Both the position numbers and the translations under genes were made by a program. 6,130 nucleotides of DNA from an uncultured Clostridia bacterium (lineage in GTDB: Bacteria; Bacillota; Clostridia; Christensenellales; UBA3700). Of this stretch, positions 1 to 5,028 are shown piece after piece. The DNA lies in contig CAMOQV010000074.1 in NCBI GenBank assembly GCA_946623205.1, positions 1-6,130 on the forward strand, written 5' to 3'. Under the pieces are notes generated by a model. That model did no database searches. It saw nothing but the letters and a program-made list of their open reading frames with translations, and was not told the origin of the DNA. Numbering within the stretch: the first letter of the stretch is position 1; the number at the start of each line of letters is the position of its first letter.

Positions 1-56
1 GGTGTTTGAGCTATAAGCTCTTTTGGTAAATCATAATAAAAATCATGAGTCTGCAT
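1..56 (-). CDS. queA: QueA, S-adenosylmethionine:tRNA ribosyltransferase-isomerase (5' end only)
   Basis: QueA transfers and isomerises the ribosyl part of S-adenosylmethionine onto preQ1 at the wobble base of tRNA, giving epoxyqueuosine. Only 18 complete codons lie in the window, and the gene runs off the left edge. The peptide contains DFYYDLPKELIAQT, which matches the very conserved QueA N-terminus (DFDYDLPEELIAQ type). The frame overlaps the last 14 nt of ruvB in another register. The start is the ATG at 56-54, with an AGAGGAA site 4 nt upstream. A second ATG at 46, overlapping the ruvB stop, is in a different frame that ends after 11 codons, so it is not the start. The order ruvA-ruvB-queA is common in Firmicutes, often followed by tgt, which would lie beyond this window. 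The call rests on a short but distinctive peptide plus synteny. Confidence 0.88.
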   Translation of the reverse strand, partial: MQTHDFYYDLPKELIAQT

Positions 57-1104
57 TTGATTCCTCTTCGAATTCCATCTTTAGTTGCTCAACATAGCCT
101 GGAACCTTTCTTCCTAGATGCTTGTAAGCATCTGGTAAACATATTCTACCTCTTGGAGTTCTTGCTATAAACGCAATTTGCATCAAATAAGGCTCATACA
201 TATCTTCGATTGTATTTGGATCTTCATTAATAGATGCAGATAAAGTATCTAGACCAACTGGGCCTCCATTAAACTTATCTATGATTGTAGTTAACAATCT
301 AATATCTACTGAATCCAAACCAAGCTTATCTATTTCCATTCTGTTTAGTGCTAAGTCTGTAATTTCTTTATCTATAACGCCATTGCCCTTAACTTCGGCA
401 AAGTCTCTTACTCTCTTTAATAATCTATTTGCAATACGAGGTGTACCACGAGAACGTCTAGCTATTTCAAGCGCGCCATCTTCTGAAATCTCAATATTTA
501 ATATCATAGCTGAACGTCTAACAATACTTGCGAGTTCTTGAGGTGTATACAACTCTAATCTACAATTAACGCCAAATCTATCTCTAAGTGGGTTAGATAA
601 GCTTCCTGCTCTTGTTGTTGCACCAATTAACGTGAACTTTGGAAGTGGCATTCTCATAGATCTTGCTGTTGGGCCCTTTCCTATAACTATATCTAGCGCG
701 AAATCTTCCATAGCAGAATATAAAATTTCTTCTACATTTCTATTTAATCTATGGATTTCATCGATAAACAAAACATCGTTTTCTTGAAGGTTTGTTAAGA
801 TTGCAGCTAAATCAACTGCTTTATCTATAGCTGGGCCAGATGTTATCTTAATTTGGCTATCCATTGCATTAGCAATGATGTAAGCAAGTGTTGTCTTACC
901 AAGTCCTGGAGGACCATATAAAAGAATATGATCAAGAGCTTCTCCCCTCTTTTTAGCGGCTTCAATAAAGATAGACAAGTTTTCTTTAATCTTTTCTTGT
1001 CCAACATAATCGGCCATATTCTTTGGGCGTAATTTATTGTCGTTATCTCCATCTTGGACCATTTCCATAGATGACATGAATCTTTCGTCTTGATCGAATT
1101 CCAT
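43..1104 (-). CDS. ruvB: RuvB, Holliday junction branch-migration ATPase
   Basis: RuvB forms hexameric AAA+ rings that are loaded by RuvA on both sides of a Holliday junction and pump DNA to drive branch migration. The protein is 353 aa, slightly longer than E. coli RuvB. Visible elements are Walker A GPPGLGKTT (residues 64-72), Walker B FIDEIH (113-118), sensor 1 GATTRAG (161-167), the arginine-finger segment PLRDRFG (172-178), sensor 2 RGTPRIANRLL (219-229), and the C-terminal winged helix with GGPVGLDTLS (280-289) and the hairpin RTPRGR (315-320). The acidic N-terminal 24 residues before LRPKNMADYVGQ are comparable in length to those of other Firmicute RuvB proteins. The ATG overlaps the ruvA stop by one base (TAATG). 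An AAAGGAA site at 1112-1118 within the end of ruvA, spaced 7 nt, supports this start. It stops with TGA. All catalytic motifs are intact. Confidence 0.98.
   Translation of the reverse strand: MEFDQDERFMSSMEMVQDGDNDNKLRPKNMADYVGQEKIKENLSIFIEAAKKRGEALDHILLYGPPGLGKTTLAYIIANAMDSQIKITSGPAIDKAVDLAAILTNLQENDVLFIDEIHRLNRNVEEILYSAMEDFALDIVIGKGPTARSMRMPLPKFTLIGATTRAGSLSNPLRDRFGVNCRLELYTPQELASIVRRSAMILNIEISEDGALEIARRSRGTPRIANRLLKRVRDFAEVKGNGVIDKEITDLALNRMEIDKLGLDSVDIRLLTTIIDKFNGGPVGLDTLSASINEDPNTIEDMYEPYLMQIAFIARTPRGRICLPDAYKHLGRKVPGYVEQLKMEFEEESNADS
61..67 (-). promoter_or_regulatory. Shine-Dalgarno site of queA inside ruvB
   Basis: AGAGGAA on the minus strand, encoded within the Glu-rich last codons of ruvB, lies 4 nt from the ATG at 56 (6 nt if counted from GAGG). 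It decides the queA start and implies that QueA translation begins before RuvB translation ends. Confidence 0.65.
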
Positions 1105-1712
1105 TATTTCATTCCTTTAAGTACTATTGTAATAATTTCTTCAACTGTATTTGCTTGAGAACGGATTTCTTGAACCTTTCTGGTTGCTTCGCCCTTTGTC
1201 ATACCAAGTGATGCCAAAGCAAGAACGGCATCTTGAGAGATTTGGTCGTCAACCTTCTTAATTGGTGTGTCGCCAAATGTATCAAAATCTTCTTCCTCAA
1301 GTTTCTCTTTCAATTCAAGGATAATTCTCATGGCAGTCTTTTTACCAATGCCCTTTACTTTTGAAAGCGCTTTACTATCTGCATTTACGATGTTTAAAGC
1401 CAAAGTCTTAGGATCAATTTCAGATAAAATTTGTAGAGCTGTTTTTGGGCCAACACCAGAGATTGATGTAAGTTTTATAAACATAGCTTTTTCTTCAAGA
1501 TTTGAAAAACCGTATAACTTAATAGTCTCATCAGAAGCTGTAATACCTGAGCTTAATTTTACGCAAGTATACACCAATACTTCATCTTTTCTATCCGCTA
1601 ACGCTAATTGAGTATTTTTAGAAACTAATAAATCATAACCAATGCCGTTATTCTCAACGACAATTCTTCCATCTTCGAAATATACAACTTTGCCTTTTAT
1701 ATAGTAATACAT
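1104..1712 (-). CDS. ruvA: RuvA, Holliday junction-binding subunit
   Basis: RuvA tetramers bind and flatten the four-way junction and load RuvB rings. At 202 aa it is full length (E. coli RuvA is 203 aa). Domain I is an OB fold starting MYYYIKGKVV. Domain II carries two helix-hairpin-helix motifs, SGVGPKTA (85-92) and KGIGKKTA (120-127). An acidic linker (about 139-155) leads to domain III (about 156-202), the RuvB-contacting three-helix part, with ALASLGMTKGEA. The ATG at 1712 gives the conserved family N-terminus, but no Shine-Dalgarno sequence precedes it. The region before it is almost pure A/T, and a likely promoter sits directly against the start, so the message may be leaderless. It overlaps ruvB by one base. 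No LexA/DinR-type SOS box was recognised upstream. Confidence 0.97.
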   Translation of the reverse strand: MYYYIKGKVVYFEDGRIVVENNGIGYDLLVSKNTQLALADRKDEVLVYTCVKLSSGITASDETIKLYGFSNLEEKAMFIKLTSISGVGPKTALQILSEIDPKTLALNIVNADSKALSKVKGIGKKTAMRIILELKEKLEEEDFDTFGDTPIKKVDDQISQDAVLALASLGMTKGEATRKVQEIRSQANTVEEIITIVLKGMK

Positions 1713-1739
1713 ACGCTTATATATTATTATATATAACGT
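1713..1739. repeat. AT-rich palindrome covering the ruvA start region
   Basis: Arms TTATATAT (1717-1724) and ATATATAA (1729-1736) flank a 4-nt centre. They extend outward to ACG (1713-1715) and CGT (1737-1739), with one bulged base at 1716. The palindrome covers the candidate -10 of ruvA and ends next to its ATG. It could be an operator or simply AT-rich promoter sequence. In RNA it would form a hairpin against the start codon only if transcription began upstream of it. Confidence 0.5.
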
Positions 1740-1750
1740 TAAAATGTCAA
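1721..1750 (-). promoter_or_regulatory. Candidate ruvA promoter, very close to the start codon
   Basis: On the minus strand a consensus -35 TTGACA lies at 1750-1745. An 18-nt spacer leads to TAATAT at 1726-1721 (4 of 6 to TATAAT). A perfect TATAAT at 1731-1726 overlaps it but sits only 13 nt from the -35. With either -10, the expected start point falls between about 8 nt upstream of the ruvA ATG and the ATG itself (1712), implying a leader of 0-8 nt. That agrees with the absence of a ribosome-binding site. This promoter would drive ruvA-ruvB-queA. Confidence 0.55.
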
Positions 1751-1779
1751 TTCACACGCTAAATAATTGCGTATTGACA
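1745..1779. repeat. Inverted repeat formed by the two facing -35 boxes
   Basis: TGTCAAT (1745-1751) and ATTGACA (1773-1779) are exact inverse complements around a 21-nt centre. Inside them ACGC (1756-1759) and GCGT (1769-1772) also pair, offset by a 4-nt bulge at 1752-1755. The outer arms are the -35 elements of the ruvA and mscL promoters, so part of the symmetry is expected for two consensus promoters placed back to back. The inner pair is not explained that way. Confidence 0.55.
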
Positions 1780-1802
1780 CTTTATTTTAAAGATTTTAAA
1801 AT
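1774..1802 (+). promoter_or_regulatory. mscL promoter (sigma-A type)
   Basis: TTGACA at 1774-1779, a 17-nt spacer, and TAAAAT at 1797-1802 (5 of 6 to TATAAT) form a near-consensus housekeeping promoter. The expected transcription start is near 1809, giving a leader of roughly 35 nt that contains the mscL ribosome-binding site. It is divergent from, and back to back with, the ruvA promoter. Confidence 0.75.
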
Positions 1803-1843
1803 TAATCTTAGTTATAAATAAATATCAAGAGAGGTTAAATGAT

Positions 1844-2350
1844 ATGAAAAAATTATTTAAAGAATTCAAAGATTTTATCACAAAAGGTAATGTTCTTGAT
1901 TTAGCCGTTGGTATGATTATTGGTGCTGCTTTCACAGCTATCATTACTGCTGTAGTTAGCGGAATTTTAACACCACTTATTAATATGATTCCAATTGGCG
2001 ATACAGGTTCACTTCAAGTAGTATTAAGAGATCCAGTAGTTGACGCCGAAGGTACAATTGTTAAGGCTGCAGTTATTATGGATTTTGGCGCTTTAATTTC
2101 TGCAGTTATTACATTCTTTATCACTGCTCTTGTTCTATTTAGCGTTGTTAAAGTTATTAGCACCGCACAAAAGAAAGCTGAAGAAGCTAAAGCTAAAGCA
2201 AAGAGAGCTTATGAAGATAAACTAATTGCTGAAGGAAAACTTCCTCCAAGAGAAGAACCAAAAGTTGAAGAAGCTGCTCCTCCAAAGCCAACGCAAGAAG
2301 ATCTATTAACAGAAATTAGAGACATTCTAGCAGCACAAAATAAAAAATAA
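1844..2350 (+). CDS. mscL: MscL, large-conductance mechanosensitive channel
   Basis: MscL is a pentameric inner-membrane channel that opens under membrane tension and releases solutes during hypo-osmotic shock. The amphipathic N-terminal helix (1-14, KEFKDFITKGNVLDLAVG region) is followed by pore-lining TM1 (about 16-47, AVGMIIGAAF), an extracytoplasmic loop (about 48-77), TM2 (about 78-106) and a cytoplasmic C-terminal helix containing LLTEIRDIL (154-162). At 168 aa it is some 30-40 residues longer than typical MscL (E. coli 136). The extra length lies in the linker at about 107-150, which is first Lys/Glu/Ala-rich and helical-looking, then Pro/Glu-rich. A GAGAGG site at 1829-1834 lies 9 nt before the ATG. 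An out-of-frame ATG at 1839 opens only a two-codon ORF. It is the only plus-strand gene here, lying between ruvC and ruvA with its own promoter and terminator. Confidence 0.97.
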   Translation: MKKLFKEFKDFITKGNVLDLAVGMIIGAAFTAIITAVVSGILTPLINMIPIGDTGSLQVVLRDPVVDAEGTIVKAAVIMDFGALISAVITFFITALVLFSVVKVISTAQKKAEEAKAKAKRAYEDKLIAEGKLPPREEPKVEEAAPPKPTQEDLLTEIRDILAAQNKK

Positions 2351-2374
2351 AGCATAGCTTAAATTAAAAAATTA

Positions 2375-2402
2375 ATGGGGACTGATTGATTTCAGTCCCC
2401 AT
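2375..2402. terminator. Strong hairpin terminator after mscL, probably bidirectional
   Basis: Arms ATGGGGACTGA (2375-2385) and TCAGTCCCCAT (2392-2402) form a perfect 11-bp stem with a 6-nt loop. It starts 24 nt after the mscL stop. On the plus strand it is followed by CTTATTAT, a weak U tract. On the minus strand it is followed, after TAA, by a run of six T, so it can also stop transcripts reading out of ruvC. Confidence 0.9.
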
Positions 2403-2403
2403 C

Positions 2404-2430
2404 TTATTATCGAGTGCAACGAGATAATAA
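2404..2430. repeat. Second hairpin in the mscL/ruvC convergent gap
   Basis: Arms TTATTATC (2404-2411) and GATAATAA (2423-2430) pair perfectly around an 11-nt centre that contains GTGCAAC. Read as DNA it is an imperfect palindrome of the kind bound by dimeric repressors. Its place just after a terminator between convergent genes makes an RNA hairpin more likely than an operator. Confidence 0.5.
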
Positions 2431-2431
2431 A

Positions 2432-2451
2432 ATACAAAATATTTTTTGTAT
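2432..2451 (-). terminator. AT-rich hairpin, possible terminator of the ruvC transcript
   Basis: Arms ATACAAAA (2432-2439) and TTTTGTAT (2444-2451) form an 8-bp stem with a 4-nt loop. On the minus strand the stem is followed by TTTATTATC, a short U-rich tail, and it lies about 30 nt after the ruvC stop. The low GC content makes it a weak terminator alone. The strong hairpin at 2375-2402 lies further along the same strand. Confidence 0.4.
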
Positions 2452-2482
2452 AGGTATCTATTATATGTAATTCTAGTGAAAA

Positions 2483-2974
2483 TTAAATCTTGAATAAACC
2501 GCCAAATCTTGCGGCTTGAGCATGTGTTAAAGCAATAGCTAAAGCGTCGGCTGCGTCATCTGGCTTTGGAATCTTTGACAAATTCAACATCTTTGTAACC
2601 ATATATTGGATTTGCTTCTTCTCAGCCTTACCATAGCCCGTCATAGCTTGTTTTACTTGAAGTGGCGTATATTCATACAAATAGTTTGTTCTTTGTGTAC
2701 AAGCAAGCAAAATGACACCTCTAGCTTGGGCTACATTAATACCTGTTGTTGTATTTGTATTGAAGAATAACTCTTCAAGTGCAATATTGTCTGGTTGGAA
2801 TTTATCTAAAAGCGCATTCATACCTTCGTAGATTTTTCTTAAACGAACTGGCACTTTATCTTCTTTTGGCGTAGTTATAACGCCATAATCAATTACTGTA
2901 GATTTTCCCCTCTCTACATTAATAACTCCATATCCGACTATCGCCAACCCTGGGTCAATTCCTAAGATTATCAT
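2483..2974 (-). CDS. ruvC: RuvC, Holliday junction resolvase
   Basis: RuvC is a homodimeric, metal-dependent endonuclease of the RNase H fold that cuts Holliday junctions symmetrically within the RuvABC complex. It is 163 aa, close to the usual 160-175. The four acidic catalytic residues are visible: Asp7 in ILGIDPGL, Glu67 in ALEELF, and Asp140 and Asp143 in the conserved DAADALAIALTH segment. The ATG overlaps the proA stop by one base (TAATG). No good Shine-Dalgarno site lies at a usable distance, as the nearest AGGA is more than 20 nt away, so translational coupling to proA is likely. It is last in the yebC-proA-ruvC run and converges with mscL. Unlike the common arrangement, ruvA does not follow directly. 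Confidence 0.97.
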   Translation of the reverse strand: MIILGIDPGLAIVGYGVINVERGKSTVIDYGVITTPKEDKVPVRLRKIYEGMNALLDKFQPDNIALEELFFNTNTTTGINVAQARGVILLACTQRTNYLYEYTPLQVKQAMTGYGKAEKKQIQYMVTKMLNLSKIPKPDDAADALAIALTHAQAARFGGLFKI

Positions 2975-4215
2975 TATGATCTAACTTGTCCGTTTCCTAC
3001 AATAATGTATTTTTCGCTTGTTAGTTGTTTTAAAGCAAGAGGTCCTCTTGCATGTAATTTTTGCGTAGAAATGCCTATTTCAGCCCCAAAACCAAATTCA
3101 AAACCATCTGTGAATCTAGTTGAAGCATTTACATATAAACATCCTGTGTCTACTTTCTTTTTGAATATTTCAATAACATCTTGATCTTGTGCAATGATTG
3201 CATCGGAATGCTTTGTGTTATTGTTGTTAATTTGATTAATTGCTTCTTTGTAGTTATCTACAATAGAAACTGTAAGAACATAATCTAAATGCTCTTTTTT
3301 ATATTCAGTTGCTTCGCAAAGCTCTGCTCCTGGAACGATTTTGCAAACTTCTTCGTTTCCGTTAATTGTGCATCCGTCTTTTACCATTCTAACTAAAAGT
3401 GATGGCAAATGAGATGCAATCTTTCTATCTACGATTAATTGCTCAAGCGCATTGCAAACAGATGGTCTTTGCATCTTAGCATTGTAGATAATCTTTTCTG
3501 CCATATCCAAATTTGCACTCTCATGAACATAAATATGGCAAACGCCGCCTGCTGATGCAATAACTGGCATTGTGGCATTTTCAAGCACAAAGTGCTTCAA
3601 TCCATCTCCGCCTCTTGGAATTACTACATCTATACAATCGCCTTGCTTTAAAAGTTCAAGTGATGATTCTCTTGATGTATCGTCAATAAATCCAACAATA
3701 TCTTTATTAAAACCAGCGTTTTCTAAAGCGTTAGCAATAATTTCATATAATGCTCTATTTGAATTTATAGCTTCTTTACCACCACGTAATACAACACAGT
3801 TTCCGCTCTTTAAACAAAGTGCAGCAACGTCTATTGTTACGTTTGGTCTAGCTTCATAAATAACACCTATTGTGCCAAGTGGTACTCTAACCTTTGTAAA
3901 TTTTAGGCCGTTTTTGATTTCCCACTTGTCTGTTACTTCTCCAATAGGATCAGAAAGAGAGGCAACTTGCATAACTCCATCTATCATAGTTTGAACTCTA
4001 GCTTCATTTAGAGTTAATCTATCTAAAAGAGAATCTTTAATATTGCCTCTTGCTAAATCTAAATCGATTTTATTAGCTTCAAAGATTTTTGCCTTATTAG
4101 AATTGATTGCAGTAGCAATAGCATACAACATCTTATTCTTTTCTTCTGTTGTTGCTGCTGCTAATTCAAATGCTGCTTCTTTTGCCTTTAGGCAAACATC
4201 TCTTACGCTAATCAT
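2974..4215 (-). CDS. proA: ProA, gamma-glutamyl phosphate reductase
   Basis: ProA reduces gamma-glutamyl phosphate with NADPH to glutamate-5-semialdehyde, the second step of proline synthesis from glutamate. The 413-aa length fits the family (E. coli 417). Characteristic segments are VPLGTIGVIYEARPNVT (111-127), VIPRGG (198-203), the catalytic Cys254 in RPSVCNALEQ, and the C-terminal block YVNASTRFTDGFEFGFGAEI (361-380) followed by GISTQKLHARGPLALKQLT. The ATG at 4215 lies 2 nt after the yebC stop and the gene overlaps ruvC by one base, so it is part of one transcript with both. The partner kinase gene proB, usually adjacent, is absent on both sides. Nothing suggests inactivation. ProB may be encoded elsewhere, or the intermediate supplied otherwise. 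Confidence 0.97.
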   Translation of the reverse strand: MISVRDVCLKAKEAAFELAAATTEEKNKMLYAIATAINSNKAKIFEANKIDLDLARGNIKDSLLDRLTLNEARVQTMIDGVMQVASLSDPIGEVTDKWEIKNGLKFTKVRVPLGTIGVIYEARPNVTIDVAALCLKSGNCVVLRGGKEAINSNRALYEIIANALENAGFNKDIVGFIDDTSRESSLELLKQGDCIDVVIPRGGDGLKHFVLENATMPVIASAGGVCHIYVHESANLDMAEKIIYNAKMQRPSVCNALEQLIVDRKIASHLPSLLVRMVKDGCTINGNEEVCKIVPGAELCEATEYKKEHLDYVLTVSIVDNYKEAINQINNNNTKHSDAIIAQDQDVIEIFKKKVDTGCLYVNASTRFTDGFEFGFGAEIGISTQKLHARGPLALKQLTSEKYIIVGNGQVRS

Positions 4216-4217
4216 TA

Positions 4218-4961
4218 TTAGTCTTCTTCCTCTTCTTCGTATAGTTCAGCATTATGATATACGTTTTGAACGTCATCATCTGCTTCTAACATATCGATTA
4301 ATCTTTGTACTTTTGCTGATGCTTCCTTATCTAATTCTGTTGTAGATTGTGGAACCATTGTAACTTCAGCAGATAAGATTTTGTATGTTCCAGCCTTTTC
4401 TAGAGTTTCTCTTACTTGAGAGAAGTTTTCTGGAGCTGTTCTGATTTCGAATACGTCCTCATCTGGGATAACGTCATCAGCACCAGCATCTAAAGCTGTC
4501 ATCATAACTTCGTCTTCATCTAAATCACCCTTTTCGATAACAATAACACCTAGGTTATCAAATAGGTATGATACGCATCCACTAACACCTAGTGAACCGC
4601 CACATTTATCAAAATACATTCTTATATTACCAACAGTTCTGTTAACCTTGTCTGTAAGTGTATCAACTATCATTGCAATTCCGCCTGGAGCATATCCTTC
4701 GTAAATATTGTTTACGTAGTTTACGCTGTCGCCTTCACCAGCAGCCTTTTTAATACCACGTTGGATATTGTCATTAGGCATGTTAGCTGCTTTAGCTTTT
4801 GCAATAACATCTCTTAATTTTGCATTATTATTTGGATCTGGGCCACCAGCTTTAACTGCAACTGCGATTTCTCTACCGATTTTTGTAAATACGTTAGCTC
4901 TAGCTGCGTCGTTCTTACCCTTCTTCATTTGTATGTTGTGCCATTTGCTGTGTCCTGACAT
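4218..4961 (-). CDS. yebC: YebC/PmpR/TACO1-family protein
   Basis: This family was first annotated as a transcriptional regulator. Members have since been linked to translation, including relief of ribosome stalling at proline-rich stretches and, for mitochondrial TACO1, translation of one mRNA. Which role applies here cannot be read from sequence. The protein is 247 aa, the usual length. The signature N-terminus MSGHSKWHNIQMKKGKNDAA is present, followed by NIQRGIKKAAGEG (66-78), YEGYAPGGIAMIVDTLTDKVNRT (87-109; the most conserved block) and GGSLGVSGCVSYLF (121-134). The C-terminus is a run of Glu/Asp. AAAGGAGA at 4971-4978 precedes the ATG by 9 nt. It heads yebC-proA-ruvC. Adjacency to ruvC is typical of the family. 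Confidence 0.96.
   Translation of the reverse strand: MSGHSKWHNIQMKKGKNDAARANVFTKIGREIAVAVKAGGPDPNNNAKLRDVIAKAKAANMPNDNIQRGIKKAAGEGDSVNYVNNIYEGYAPGGIAMIVDTLTDKVNRTVGNIRMYFDKCGGSLGVSGCVSYLFDNLGVIVIEKGDLDEDEVMMTALDAGADDVIPDEDVFEIRTAPENFSQVRETLEKAGTYKILSAEVTMVPQSTTELDKEASAKVQRLIDMLEADDDVQNVYHNAELYEEEEED
4227..4234 (-). promoter_or_regulatory. proA Shine-Dalgarno site inside the acidic tail of yebC
   Basis: The Glu/Asp codons ending YebC form a purine run containing AAGAGGAA on the minus strand, 11 nt before the proA ATG. The spacing is slightly long, but with only 2 nt between the genes it probably works together with ribosomes terminating on yebC. Confidence 0.5.
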
Positions 4962-4995
4962 ACTATAAAATCTCCTTTAAAACATATTCTTATAT

Positions 4996-5025
4996 ATTAT
5001 AATTTAAAACTATGGTTTTAAGCAA
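4996..5025 (-). promoter_or_regulatory. Candidate promoter of yebC-proA-ruvC
   Basis: A perfect TATAAT lies at 5001-4996 on the minus strand. Upstream, only a poor -35 (TTGCTT at 5025-5020, 3 of 6) sits at 18-nt spacing. The expected start point near 4989 would leave a leader of about 28 nt containing the strong yebC ribosome-binding site. Read-through from the upstream methyltransferase gene is an alternative. Confidence 0.45.
5004..5021. repeat. Inverted repeat between the methyltransferase gene and yebC
   Basis: TTAAAAC (5004-5010) and GTTTTAA (5015-5021) form perfect 7-bp arms around a 4-nt loop. The repeat begins 8 nt after the methyltransferase stop and fills almost the whole spacer of the candidate yebC promoter. 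It could be a weak terminator (no U tract follows on the minus strand) or a binding site affecting yebC transcription. Confidence 0.5.
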
Positions 5026-5028
5026 TCT

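Noticed and set aside
1..45. TGA as a Trp codon, extending ruvB to the window edge (Mollicute-type code)
   Set aside because: RuvB is already full length at this TGA, the queA frame starts here, and the Trp codons seen in yebC, proA and rplT are all TGG.
11..46. ATG at 46 overlapping the ruvB TGA stop as the start of the next gene
   Set aside because: That frame reaches a stop after 11 codons. The QueA peptide lies in another frame starting at 56.
1735..1740. AACGTT upstream of ruvA as part of an SOS box
   Set aside because: The flanking bases do not give the spaced GAAC/GTTC arrangement of a Firmicute LexA/DinR site.
1839..1847. Alternative mscL start at the ATG at 1839
   Set aside because: It reads two codons and then a stop. 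The ATG at 1844 gives the conserved MscL N-terminus with a well-spaced ribosome-binding site.
4043..4345. Open frames on the plus strand opposite proA, yebC, ruvA and ruvB
   Set aside because: They mirror well-supported minus-strand genes, have no ribosome-binding sites and show no recognisable domains.
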